Assembly: GCF_000021805.1 (NCBI RefSeq)
Contig: NC_011726.1
Coordinates: 1,798,001-1,862,000 of the forward strand
Direction: 5' to 3'
DNA from: Rippkaea orientalis PCC 8801
GTDB taxonomy: Bacteria > Cyanobacteriota > Cyanobacteriia > Cyanobacteriales > Microcystaceae
Length of the DNA stretch: 64,000 nucleotides
Shown here: piece by piece, positions 48,735 to 57,343 of the stretch
How the letters are laid out: the number at the start of each line of letters is the position of its first letter
Numbering within the stretch: position 1 is the stretch's first letter
The notes under the pieces: model-generated
The model's database searches: none
Told to the model about the DNA's origin: nothing
The model's input: only the letters and a program-made list of their open reading frames with translations
Position numbers and translations under genes: made by a program

Positions 48735-49520
48735 ATGTCCCCGTTAATCCTTCCTGAAGGCGAAGAACGAGAGATTAAAACCTTGGGGGGAGCGTCCCTC
48801 GATGGAACGCCCCTAGACTATATCGTCGTTTTAGCTGCCGTCGTCACGGTTTTGTCTTTTATTCCCTTTTCCATCACCCTAGGGTCAGGGGGTTTATTTC
48901 CCATGAGTCAGGGAATTTTTCCCTTACTCGGTTGGTTACTCGGTCCCGTAGCAGGGGCAGTCGCCAGTGGGATAGGAACCCTAATTGGCTCATTTCTTGC
49001 CCCCCATACTGCTGGTCTTCCTCTGATAAGCATTTGGGGTGCAGTGGTGGCCAGTTTTACGGCAGGTTCTATGTCTTCGGCTAAAGGACGTAAATATTGG
49101 TGGTTTTTGCTAACCTTAATGTTTATCATCCAATTCTTTTTATATGTTCGTCAAGCTCTTAATAATGGGGTTTCTCCCTTAACTATTATTGGGGGTTCTT
49201 TTATTAATTGGTCAGGTCTTTTATTGTTGATTTTGCCGACCCGTTCTTTGATTGTACGCTGCATTAGTAGTCAAAAATCTGGGCTAGTGACCCTAGGGCT
49301 ATTTTTCGGAACATGGATGGTGATGGGACTATCTCATCTAAGTTGTGTGGTTATTACTTATTATATGTATAACTGGCCTGAAGAAACTTGGTTATTTTTA
49401 ATTCCGATTATGCCGTTAGAAAATTTTGTGCGTTCTTTGGTGGGAGCATTTATTGGTATTCGAGTGATTTCTGGACTGAGGGCAATTGGTTTATTGAAAC
49501 CCAAACAAGCCATTTATTAA
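48735..49520 (+). CDS. Putative ECF transporter substrate-binding (S) component
   Basis: The 261-residue protein has about six membrane segments. The region TLGSGGLFPMSQGIFPLLGWLLGPVAGAVASGIGTLIGS resembles S-component helices. It is followed by a fused double ATPase and a T component, so it is the best candidate for the vitamin- or metal-binding subunit. The substrate is unknown; no riboswitch is evident in the short leader. The N-terminal 25 residues are charged and cytoplasmic. Confidence 0.72.
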   Translation: MSPLILPEGEEREIKTLGGASLDGTPLDYIVVLAAVVTVLSFIPFSITLGSGGLFPMSQGIFPLLGWLLGPVAGAVASGIGTLIGSFLAPHTAGLPLISIWGAVVASFTAGSMSSAKGRKYWWFLLTLMFIIQFFLYVRQALNNGVSPLTIIGGSFINWSGLLLLILPTRSLIVRCISSQKSGLVTLGLFFGTWMVMGLSHLSCVVITYYMYNWPEETWLFLIPIMPLENFVRSLVGAFIGIRVISGLRAIGLLKPKQAIY

Positions 49521-49568
49521 AAAGTAGGAATTAGCCGTTTTCTATATTTACTGTAAGCCTAAAGAACT

Positions 49569-51278
49569 ATGAATGCGATCGCAATTTTAGAAAATGTCTC
49601 CTATCTCTATCCCAATTCGACGGAACCTGTCTTAAATAATATCTCTTTAGAGATTATTCAAGGAGAATTTTTAGGGATTATTGGACCAACTGGTGCGGGG
49701 AAAACTACTCTGTGTTTAACCCTAAATGGGATCGTTCCGCAATTTCATGGCGGTCGTTTTTTTGGCTATGTTACGGTCGCAGGACTCGATACTCTAAAAC
49801 ATCCCGTCAGTACCTTAGCGCGGTATGTTGGGGCAGTATTTGAAGATCCTGAAACCCAGTTACTGTCTACTTCTGTTGAAAATGAAATTGCTTTTGCTTT
49901 AGAAAATCTTTGTGTAGAACGCGAGGAAATTTTAGCGCGTATTCCCCAAGTTTTAGAAGCTGTTCGTCTCGAAGGACTGCAACATAAACATCCCCAAGAA
50001 TTGTCAGGGGGACAAAAACAAAGATTAGCGATCGCGGCTGCTTTAGCGTTACAACCTCAATTACTCATTTTAGACGAACCAACGTCTCAATTAGATCCCA
50101 TTGGTTCCCAAGAAGTTTTTGCCACAGTTAAGGAATTAAATCGAGAATTGGGAGTGACTATTGTTATGGTATCCCATGGGGCTGAAGAAATGGCGGAATT
50201 TAGCGATCGCATTGCCCTTTTATCAGCCGGAAGACTTCTATCGACAGGAACTCCTCATCAAGTTTATAGCCAAATTGAACGGCTACAATCCCAAGATTTA
50301 CGTCCTCCCCAAGTGGCTGAAACCTTTTATCATATTCGTCAAAAAGGTATTACATTATCTCAAATTCCTGTTACTTTGAACGGAGGAATTAATACCCTCA
50401 AACAATTACAAGAAAATACCTCTATCGCTGGATTCTCTGAAGATCAATTAACCTATCAACAGCAATCAGCACAACCCGTTCTTACCGCAGAAAATTTAAC
50501 CCATATTTATGATGATGGAACTCAGGCACTTCATCGAGTTTCTTTGGATATTTATCCGGGGGAATATGTCTTAATTGTGGGACAAAATGGAGCCGGAAAA
50601 AGCACCTTAGTCAAACACTTTTTAAATTTGCTTTCTCCCACCCAAGGAATCGTCAAAATTCGTCAACGGGATACTAAAGAACTTTCTGTCAGTGAGTTGT
50701 CTCGTTTTATTGGTTATGTAGCACAAAATCCCGATAATCAAATGTTTAATATGACGGTGGAAAAAGAAGTTAGTTTTGCCCTAGAAAACCTCAATTATTC
50801 TCGCAAAAAAATTGAAGAACAGGTCAATACAAGTTTAGCAGCGATGGATTTATTAGAACATCGTAATGCTCATCCGTTATCGTTACCGAAAGGCGATCGC
50901 GCTCGGATTATTATTGCTGCTATCCTGGCGATGGAACCTGATATTATTATTTTTGATGAACCCACTACTGGACAAGATTATCGAGGTTCTCTAGCGATTT
51001 TAGAAGTCAGTCGTCAGTTACACAAAATGGGTAAAACGATTATTGTTATTACTCATCATTTATATTTAATGCCCGACTATGCTCAACGAGCAATTATTAT
51101 GGGACAAGGTACCATTTTACTCGATGCTCCGATTCGTCAAGCTTACCATAAAATCGATTTATTAAAGTCTACCTATCTAATCCCTCCTCAGTCCGTTTTA
51201 TTAGCTGAAAACCTCGGTCAATTAACGGGTAAAAATTACCCCTTATTAACCCCTATTGAATTGTCTAATTGTTTTTAA
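49569..51278 (+). CDS. ECF transporter fused double ATPase (EcfA-EcfA')
   Basis: The 569-residue protein joins two ABC ATPase halves. The first has Walker A GPTGAGKT (39-46), LSGGQKQR and LLILDEPTSQLD. The second has GQNGAGKS, a Q-loop in VAQNPDNQMF and IIIFDEPTTGQD. In the second half the signature is LSLPKGDRARI rather than LSGGQ, so one of the two ATP sites is probably degenerate. The Ykod-type fusion powers import by the S and T subunits on either side. The gene is 48 bases after the S gene. Confidence 0.93.
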   Translation: MNAIAILENVSYLYPNSTEPVLNNISLEIIQGEFLGIIGPTGAGKTTLCLTLNGIVPQFHGGRFFGYVTVAGLDTLKHPVSTLARYVGAVFEDPETQLLSTSVENEIAFALENLCVEREEILARIPQVLEAVRLEGLQHKHPQELSGGQKQRLAIAAALALQPQLLILDEPTSQLDPIGSQEVFATVKELNRELGVTIVMVSHGAEEMAEFSDRIALLSAGRLLSTGTPHQVYSQIERLQSQDLRPPQVAETFYHIRQKGITLSQIPVTLNGGINTLKQLQENTSIAGFSEDQLTYQQQSAQPVLTAENLTHIYDDGTQALHRVSLDIYPGEYVLIVGQNGAGKSTLVKHFLNLLSPTQGIVKIRQRDTKELSVSELSRFIGYVAQNPDNQMFNMTVEKEVSFALENLNYSRKKIEEQVNTSLAAMDLLEHRNAHPLSLPKGDRARIIIAAILAMEPDIIIFDEPTTGQDYRGSLAILEVSRQLHKMGKTIIVITHHLYLMPDYAQRAIIMGQGTILLDAPIRQAYHKIDLLKSTYLIPPQSVLLAENLGQLTGKNYPLLTPIELSNCF

Positions 51279-51292
51279 TTATCTATTATCCT

Positions 51293-52168
51293 ATGTTTAA
51301 ATTTGAAAGTGTTGAACATGATTCCCTTTTTACCCGTTTAGATTTCCGAACTAAACTCGTAATGATCGTCGTTATTACTATTATTGCCTTTGTTTGGGAA
51401 AGTCCTATTATTGGCGCATTTTTAACCCTATCAATTTCTTTGTCTTGTTTATGGGCTGGCATAAAATTAGATTATCTAAAATTGGTTTTTAAGGTGATGA
51501 TTCCTTTTTATGTTTTTCTTTTGATAACCATGGGATTTTTTAATATTATTCAAGTTAAAACCTTAATTAGTCAAGCAACTTTAACCCCTATTGAGCAAGT
51601 AGAATTAACAACTTTTATAGCAATTCCTAAGAATTGGCTTTGGGTGGGAGGTGCTTCTATGAGTCAAGAAGGTATTCTCTATGGTTTAAATATTATTCTC
51701 AAAACCTTAACTATGATTTTAGTTATTCCTTTAGCGATTTTCACCACAGATATCAATCAAATGATAGTGGGTATGGTTCGCTTAAAAATTCCCTACAAAA
51801 TTGTTTTTATTTTCTCATCTACTTTACGCTTTTTTCCGTTATTATTAGATGAAATTGAAGCGATTATTCAAGCGCAAAAATTACGCGGATTAAACCTAGA
51901 AAAAATGGGCTTAATTCGCAAAGCAAAAGTTTATTCAACTGTTGCAGTTCCTCTCATTTTAAATGCCATGACCAAATCACAAAAATTAGAAATTGTTCTG
52001 CAATCAAAAGCGTTTTCTGGTAGTTCTAATCGTACCTATTTACATCAATCGATTCTGACTCAATTAGATTATGTAATGATAGGATTTTTTGTCCTATTTC
52101 TGTTAATCACAATGATTCTCTATTGGGGTTGGGGTATTGGTAAATTTACTTGGCTCATTTATTCTTAG
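51293..52168 (+). CDS. ECF transporter transmembrane (T) component
   Basis: From the ATG at 51293 the protein has about 291 residues; a TTG at 51269 would overlap the ATPase gene. It has five to six membrane segments, and the coupling-helix region IFSSTLRFFPLLLDEIEAIIQAQKLRGLN, which in EcfT proteins contacts the ATPases. Together with the two preceding genes it makes a complete dedicated ECF transporter. Confidence 0.92.
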   Translation: MFKFESVEHDSLFTRLDFRTKLVMIVVITIIAFVWESPIIGAFLTLSISLSCLWAGIKLDYLKLVFKVMIPFYVFLLITMGFFNIIQVKTLISQATLTPIEQVELTTFIAIPKNWLWVGGASMSQEGILYGLNIILKTLTMILVIPLAIFTTDINQMIVGMVRLKIPYKIVFIFSSTLRFFPLLLDEIEAIIQAQKLRGLNLEKMGLIRKAKVYSTVAVPLILNAMTKSQKLEIVLQSKAFSGSSNRTYLHQSILTQLDYVMIGFFVLFLLITMILYWGWGIGKFTWLIYS

Positions 52169-52218
52169 TTGAGTTTTTTGTGTTATGTTAGTATAACATT
52201 GAAATAGTAATTAAAGAC

Positions 52219-52803
52219 ATGAAAAGTATTACTATTCCTAAAGGATTTAAAGTGACTCCAGAACAATTTGAGCAGCTTGCTTATGCTGAACAATTAGCCC
52301 GAATGGAGTTAACTAAAGAGGGAGAATTAATTATTATGAGTCCGACGGGTGGGACAGCAGGAGGAAAAAACTTCAATCTCTACTTAGATTTAGGCATTTG
52401 GAATCGTCAAACTAAATTAGGACAAGCTTTTGATTCTTCAACTATTTTTGTTCTTCCCAATGGTGCTAGAAGAAGTCCCGATCTCAGTTGGATTAAACTC
52501 GATAGATGGAATCAGCTTACCCAAGCGCAAAAAGATGGTTTTCCTCCCATTGCTCCTGATTTTGTTATTGAATTAGTCAGTCCTAGTGACATGATTAATC
52601 AAAGATACATTGACTTACAATTAAAGATGCAAGAATATTTAGATAATGGAGTTAAACTAGGTTGGTTAATCTCTCCATCGATAAAAATGGTAGAAATCTA
52701 TAGATTAAACCAAGACCTAGAGACTTTAAATAATCCCCAAACGCTGTCAGGAGAAGATATTTTACCGGGGTTTATTTTGGATTTAACGGAGATTTGGTAC
52801 TAA
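52219..52803 (+). CDS. Uma2 family (DUF820) nuclease-like protein
   Basis: The 194-residue protein has the Uma2 layout: LAYAEQLARMELTKEGELI, SSTIFVLPNGARRSPDLSWI, APDFVIELVSPSDMINQRYIDLQLKMQEYLDNGVKLGWLI. D in SPDLSW and E in VIELVSP are likely metal ligands. It ends inside the last four bases of the opposing proA-like gene. A paralogue is at 16478-17053. Confidence 0.9.
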   Translation: MKSITIPKGFKVTPEQFEQLAYAEQLARMELTKEGELIIMSPTGGTAGGKNFNLYLDLGIWNRQTKLGQAFDSSTIFVLPNGARRSPDLSWIKLDRWNQLTQAQKDGFPPIAPDFVIELVSPSDMINQRYIDLQLKMQEYLDNGVKLGWLISPSIKMVEIYRLNQDLETLNNPQTLSGEDILPGFILDLTEIWY

Positions 52804-54062
52804 AATTTTCCATTACCTTGAACCACCTGTTTAAGCGTCGTAAACGTCTCCAAAGAAATCAACCCGCGATGGTGTCCCTTTTGATTAGAAACCCCCAGAA
52901 ATAGCGATTCTCCTTGCTTGGGATTACGAGAAAAGCGAGAGGAAGCATTAATATAAACTAAAGCACTATCAACTTCCATGGCAAATTGACGACTTTCTGG
53001 ATAAGAATCCGTCACCAAACAATCCGCATGACCATTACTATATTGATTAATCCAAGTAATTCCCTCAGATAAATCATTAACCACTTTAAAAGCAATAATT
53101 TTATCCAAATAAGGATGACCCCATTCTGACGGTTTCACAGGCACTAAATAATCCGGAAATTCTGCCGATAGTTCAGCATCTCCCCGTAATTGAAACCCTT
53201 TTTCTCGTAAAATATTAAACAAACGAACTAAAATAGAAGGATTTTGTAACGGACTAATCAAAACTTTTTCAATGGCATTCACAGGATCAGGTTCACTGGC
53301 ATGACTATCAACTATCACCCACCGAACCAAATCTAAATCCACCGTTGGCGACCAATACAAATAACAATTCCCCATCGCTGACTTAAGGACGGGTGCTGTG
53401 GCTAATTGCGTGACTTGATCAACTAAGCTTGGCCGGCCATAGGGGATGACTAAACTCAGATATTGATGCTGAGTGACTAAATCTTGGATTGAGTTTCCCT
53501 CTTCCCCTGAGAGGACTTCTAGACACCCCTTGGGTAACTTAACTTCCTCAAGGGCAGCTTGCAAAATATTGGCAATGACCGCATTAGAATGGGTAGAAGA
53601 CCCACAACCGCGTAAAATCAGGCTATTACCCGTCTTGAGGCAAAAACCCGCCGCGATCGCCCCCAACTCAGGAAACGTCTCATAAATCAGGGCAATGACT
53701 CCCAACGGCATCAGTTGGCAATAGGTCTGGGAAGTACTTAGGGGGTAGGGAGCGTGAAACACCCGTTGAATGGGATCGGGAACTTCTGCCAAACGGTTTA
53801 ATAAGTCTACCAAAGCGTTTAACCGTTCGGGGGTTAATTTAAGCCAATCAATCAAGAGATCTGGAACAGCCATTTCTCGGCTCATTTCCAGATCTAGCGT
53901 ATTGGCCTCCAAAATATCATCAAAGGCGTTGCCAATCCCTCGCGCCATAGCACGGATGCCTTGACTACGTTCTTGACTATCCCTGGTTGCCAGGGCTAAA
54001 AAAGCATTGTAAGCCCGTTGAACGGACGTTAGCATCAGGTTAGGGGAGTTTTCTAGGGCCAT
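52800..54062 (-). CDS. proA: Glutamate-5-semialdehyde dehydrogenase paralogue lacking the catalytic Cys
   Basis: The 420-residue protein aligns throughout with ProA (gamma-glutamyl phosphate reductase), the second enzyme of proline synthesis. GVIALIYETFPELGAIAAGFCLKTGNSLILRG and LVYINASSRF are conserved. The catalytic motif (in E. coli PSTCNTVETLL) reads EPDPVNAIEKVL, with V261 in place of Cys. Without that thiol the usual thioester mechanism is not possible, so it may have a different role. Cyanobacteria often have two ProA genes; this would be the divergent one. It starts 11 bases after the zinc-ribbon gene. Confidence 0.85.
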   Translation of the reverse strand: MALENSPNLMLTSVQRAYNAFLALATRDSQERSQGIRAMARGIGNAFDDILEANTLDLEMSREMAVPDLLIDWLKLTPERLNALVDLLNRLAEVPDPIQRVFHAPYPLSTSQTYCQLMPLGVIALIYETFPELGAIAAGFCLKTGNSLILRGCGSSTHSNAVIANILQAALEEVKLPKGCLEVLSGEEGNSIQDLVTQHQYLSLVIPYGRPSLVDQVTQLATAPVLKSAMGNCYLYWSPTVDLDLVRWVIVDSHASEPDPVNAIEKVLISPLQNPSILVRLFNILREKGFQLRGDAELSAEFPDYLVPVKPSEWGHPYLDKIIAFKVVNDLSEGITWINQYSNGHADCLVTDSYPESRQFAMEVDSALVYINASSRFSRNPKQGESLFLGVSNQKGHHRGLISLETFTTLKQVVQGNGKF

Positions 54063-54072
54063 AGGTTGTGTA

Positions 54073-54489
54073 TCAACGCCGATAGGCTAACCAAAAAATT
54101 ATGGCTGATAAAATGATCAGGAAGACAATCAAAGCTGTCCAAATGATCATACTCAGACCGGCAGGCGATCGCAATGCCAATAGTAACCATCCTATCAGCA
54201 CGACAATTGTCATCCCCGACATGAGGGGAAAATAACCCTCTCCTAACCCTTGCCGAACCACGACCCAACGATAACCCGTCCAACGCCAAGACCGTTTGTA
54301 GGGATAACTCGATGACAATTGTTCGATCGTCTGACCGTTTTCTTCTACGACGAAAATTTGTTGACAGCGATCGCAGCCAAAAGCTTCTGTGAGAACAATG
54401 GGTAACAGACGACCTCGCCGCCGACACGGACAAGGATAGTCATTATTCAAATCGATTTTTATTGGCTTTTGAGGTCGCACAGTGGTCAG
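54073..54489 (-). CDS. Conserved cyanobacterial zinc-ribbon membrane protein
   Basis: The open frame runs to 54561, but homologue-like sequence begins near TTVRPQKPIKIDLNNDYPCP, so a TTG at 54489 is the likely start. Two Cys pairs (CPC and CDRC) form a probable zinc ribbon in the first 45 residues. Two membrane helices follow near the C-terminus (MTIVVLIGWLLLAL and MIIWTALIVFLIILSAIIFWL). The function is unknown. It lies just upstream of the proA-like gene. Confidence 0.72.
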   Translation of the reverse strand: MTTVRPQKPIKIDLNNDYPCPCRRRGRLLPIVLTEAFGCDRCQQIFVVEENGQTIEQLSSSYPYKRSWRWTGYRWVVVRQGLGEGYFPLMSGMTIVVLIGWLLLALRSPAGLSMIIWTALIVFLIILSAIIFWLAYRR

Positions 54490-54722
54490 TATTGTCGATC
54501 CAAAATTTGCTCTATATAGTATAGTCCGTAATTCTTGACTACAAACTTGTTCTTCAATCAATCTCTTTGCCCTTCATCTCAATAACGCTTCTAACCTCAA
54601 TCCTAGAGGCTCACCCACTATTGACTCCTGGTTTTCAATAATTTCTCAAACTTTCTTGAGAGAAGAGAACACTAACCTTAGTGATATCAATCGAGAGTGG
54701 TTGCTTTCGATTTGTTTGTTGA

Positions 54723-54794
54723 AGCGGGTAACGCGATTCGAACGCGCGACATTCACCTTGGCAAGGTGACGCTCTACCACTGAGCTATACCCGC
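54723..54794 (-). tRNA. trnG: tRNA-Gly (GCC anticodon)
   Basis: The 72-base cloverleaf has acceptor arms GCGGGTA and TACCCGC, the D arm TAGCTCAGTGGTAGAGC, anticodon stem TCACC/GGTGA with loop TTGCCAA, and the TPsiC arm CGCGTTCGAATCGCG. The CCA end is not encoded. It lies in the gap between the zinc-ribbon gene and a small membrane-protein gene. Confidence 0.96.
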
Positions 54795-54893
54795 ATTTTT
54801 TGATTTGCGTCTTTTATTATTTCATAGGAAGGAGGAACTTGTCAACCTTTTTCTTGCATCATTAAAATTAAATCACATCGGGAGGAATCACTC

Positions 54894-55100
54894 ATGCGCG
54901 TTTGGCTGACAACCGTTACTGTTGTTTTTATCTTAATTTCACTTTATCAGTGGATTCAAGGCTTTATTTTGCCTTTACCTCTGAATGTTTTAGGGGGGGC
55001 GTTTTTAGCGATCGCCTCTAACTACGAGAAAGGACTGGGGTCTTTATTGAACCCTCAGTTGAGGATCACAGAAACATTAGAGACTCAGAAGTCAGAATGA
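54894..55100 (+). CDS. Small conserved membrane protein
   Basis: The 68-residue protein has an N-terminal membrane helix (VWLTTVTVVFILISLYQWIQGFIL) and a second weaker one (LNVLGGAFLAIAS). A good GGGAGGAA site lies nine bases before the ATG. The family is not recognised; similar short proteins are found in many cyanobacteria. Its last nine bases overlap the converging hydrolase gene. Confidence 0.7.
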   Translation: MRVWLTTVTVVFILISLYQWIQGFILPLPLNVLGGAFLAIASNYEKGLGSLLNPQLRITETLETQKSE

Positions 55101-55967
55101 TGTAGTTATTAACTGTTGAGTTATTTCAGGTTGTTCTAAATGGGGAACATGACCACAATTAGGAACCCATTTTAATTGACTATTGGGAATTAATTCCTTA
55201 AATACTGTTGCATCTTTTGTTCCTAAAATTTGATCATTTTGTCCCCAAATAATTAGGGTTTCTGGGTTGAGTTGAGGTAATTGTCTTTTAAAAGAACCAT
55301 AGCCACCACTTTTAGTAAACGCAATTAACGCTTTATTCCAGTTCGGACATTGTAGGTGTAAAGCAGCACATAATTGTGCGTCTAAATTGGCTAATTTTTT
55401 GTTATAATAGGCAGTCTGACTGATTTTTTGACGGACTGTTGGATTCCTTAAAAACGATGTTGCAAAGGAATCCAACGGAGGAAACATAAACTTACCTAAA
55501 AGTGGAGGATTGGTTAACCCTGCACTATCAATTAACACCATTTTTTTAACCGCTTCGGGATAAGTTAACGTAAAATCAATAGCCGTTGCTCCCCCCATAG
55601 AAGCCCCAACTAAAATAACAGGTTCTTGAATTAAGGTTTTCCAAAAACAATAGAGGTGAGTTTTAATTTCTTGGGGACTAAAAGATAAATTCGTCAGTCT
55701 TTGAGTAAACCCAAACCCTAATAAGTCAAGTGTCCAGGTGGTATGATGTTCTGCTAATAAAGGGACAAGACGACGAAATTCTAGTAAAGAACTGTCAAAC
55801 CCATGTAATAGTAAAATCGGGGTTTGTCCCGTTCCTTGACAGACATAGGCAGTGGGAATAGGTTCAGGAGACAGGGGCGTTACAATAAAATCGCAAACAA
55901 TCTGTTTGAGAAGGTTAATCGAGGTGTTTTCCGTTAGGTTATTACTATCTAGGGGAAGGGAAACCAT
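55092..55967 (-). CDS. Alpha/beta hydrolase
   Basis: The 291-residue protein has the full fold: oxyanion motif LLLHGFDSSLLEFRRL, DLLGFGFTQR, nucleophile Ser in VGASMGGATA, Asp in WGQNDQILG and His in NCGHVPHLEQP. Substrate is unknown. No signal peptide is evident. It resembles the cyanobacterial/plastid hydrolases of the pheophytinase/lipase kind, but that is only a hint. Confidence 0.9.
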   Translation of the reverse strand: MVSLPLDSNNLTENTSINLLKQIVCDFIVTPLSPEPIPTAYVCQGTGQTPILLLHGFDSSLLEFRRLVPLLAEHHTTWTLDLLGFGFTQRLTNLSFSPQEIKTHLYCFWKTLIQEPVILVGASMGGATAIDFTLTYPEAVKKMVLIDSAGLTNPPLLGKFMFPPLDSFATSFLRNPTVRQKISQTAYYNKKLANLDAQLCAALHLQCPNWNKALIAFTKSGGYGSFKRQLPQLNPETLIIWGQNDQILGTKDATVFKELIPNSQLKWVPNCGHVPHLEQPEITQQLITTSF

Positions 55968-55974
55968 AAAGATG

Positions 55975-56013
55975 AAGTCAGAAGTCAGAAGTCAGAAGTC
56001 AGAAGTTAGAAGA
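55975..56013. repeat. AGTCAGA heptameric repeat
   Basis: Five tandem heptamers, AGTCAGA with one variant, lie just 5' of the hydrolase gene. They are one of several heptamer families in the window. Confidence 0.8.
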
Positions 56014-56141
56014 CTCCTAATTAATTATCGGGTATTGTGGTTTGATGCACAAGATGGTTATTTTGTGTAGCTAGTTTAACAAAATTTATAATAAATTTTT
56101 GTTATGATAAGGAAAAACTAGAAAATTAAAAGTAATTAACA

Positions 56142-56594
56142 ATGGGATTAATCAAAGGAATTTCCATCCGTCAACTTGAATCGATTCAAGGCGGAATGGC
56201 TCAATTTTACACGCCCCAAGCCAGTAACGAAACCATGTTAGTTCAAATTCCGGCCGGCAATATTGATGAGCTTTTTGTTCATCGTTTCCAGACGGATCAA
56301 TTATTAGTGGTTAAAGGGAGTTTTGTGTTAGTTTCCTTGCACAACAAGCAGTATCAATACACCCTCTTAAGTGAAGATAACCCCCAAGTTTTAACGATTC
56401 CTCCGGGTGTTCCCCACGGGGCGATTAACCTGAGTTCTCAGAATTGTTTACTGGTGAATGCTGTTTTACGTCATGGGGAGTCTCATCCGTTAGATTATCG
56501 ACCGATGAAACCCCCTTTCCCCTACGATTTAGAAAAAGTGGAGCAGTTATTAAGTACCGAAAATCTCAAAATTCCCGCTATTAGCCATCATTAA
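56142..56594 (+). CDS. Cupin-fold protein (RmlC-like)
   Basis: The 150-residue protein has the two-motif cupin pattern: ELFVHRFQTDQLLVVKGSFVLV and LTIPPGVPHGAINLSSQNCLLV. His residues H55 and the H of PPGVPHG are candidate metal ligands. The end PLDYRPMKPPFPYDLEKVE resembles dTDP-sugar epimerase-like proteins. Enzyme activity is uncertain. It stands alone. Confidence 0.75.
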   Translation: MGLIKGISIRQLESIQGGMAQFYTPQASNETMLVQIPAGNIDELFVHRFQTDQLLVVKGSFVLVSLHNKQYQYTLLSEDNPQVLTIPPGVPHGAINLSSQNCLLVNAVLRHGESHPLDYRPMKPPFPYDLEKVEQLLSTENLKIPAISHH

Positions 56595-56613
56595 TTTGCG
56601 GCTAATAAAATAA

Positions 56614-56630
56614 GGTGGGCAATGCCCACC
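56614..56630. terminator. GGTGGGCA-A-TGCCCACC hairpin
   Basis: A perfect eight-base stem with a single-base centre, between the converging cupin and DUF4079 genes. It matches the hairpin at 6638-6661. It may mark the end of transcription. Confidence 0.5.
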
Positions 56631-56664
56631 CTACTACAAAATTTAGTGTTTACTTAATATTTGA

Positions 56665-57150
56665 TTAGAGAGACAAGCCTAATTGTAATCCAAACACACC
56701 ATGGACAATTAACAGAATTGCAACCACACCACCTAAATACGCATGAAACGCTCGATAGCCTTCTTTTTGCTCTCCTCCAAAACCAATTAAAGGAGTTAAA
56801 GCACTAATAGCTAATAACAACAAAACCCCTGAACCCGTCCAAAAGTGAGGACTTTCGAGAACAGGTTGTTTTTGCATGACTAAAGATAAGACTCCTCCCG
56901 TGTATCCCAAGGCAATAAACAAGAACACCCAAGGGGCTAATTGACGGTGAGAAGCGCGACTTTTTGACACTTCTTCTCCGTCTTTACTAAAGCGACTACG
57001 CCATCCCATATAGGCAGTAAAACTACCCATGACTAAGACAACAATGCCCATCATAACCGGGTGTCCCCAATGAACAATGGGTTCAGGAATGCCTAAAGTA
57101 CGAAACCAAGCAGCCAGGGGCTCTAATAAGTCGGCGAGTTTTTCTCCCAT
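56665..57150 (-). CDS. DUF4079 family membrane protein
   Basis: The 161-residue protein has four membrane segments and conserved His near their ends (VHWGHPVMMG, AFHAYLGG, LLIVHGVFGLQ). The His pattern recalls cytochrome b561-like heme proteins, but no evidence proves heme binding. DUF4079 is common in cyanobacteria and plastids. It is monocistronic here. Confidence 0.88.
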   Translation of the reverse strand: MGEKLADLLEPLAAWFRTLGIPEPIVHWGHPVMMGIVVLVMGSFTAYMGWRSRFSKDGEEVSKSRASHRQLAPWVFLFIALGYTGGVLSLVMQKQPVLESPHFWTGSGVLLLLAISALTPLIGFGGEQKEGYRAFHAYLGGVVAILLIVHGVFGLQLGLSL

Positions 57151-57202
57151 TGGTCTGATACCTTTTAGATTTTTTTAAGAAGTAATATTATTTTATCAAA
57201 AA

Positions 57203-57233
57203 GGGGAATAGGGAATAGGGAATGGGCAATGGT
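57203..57233. repeat. GGGAATA heptameric repeat
   Basis: Four imperfect GGGAATA-type heptamers in the gap between divergent DUF4079 and phosphohexomutase genes. The same unit occurs at 45115-45150. Confidence 0.7.
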
Positions 57234-57343
57234 GAACAGACTTTTTATATTGCTTTGATTAAAAATACCCTGTTCAACCATTTTCAAAGCTCACTCAACG
57301 GGCTAATCTGGGAGAGACAGTAGAAATTTTTGCAGGTTTTTCT

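Noticed and set aside
54053-54433. 126-codon minus-strand frame over the zinc-ribbon gene
   Set aside because: It is an Arg/Ser-rich shadow of the real gene, which has Cys pairs and membrane helices in the other frame.
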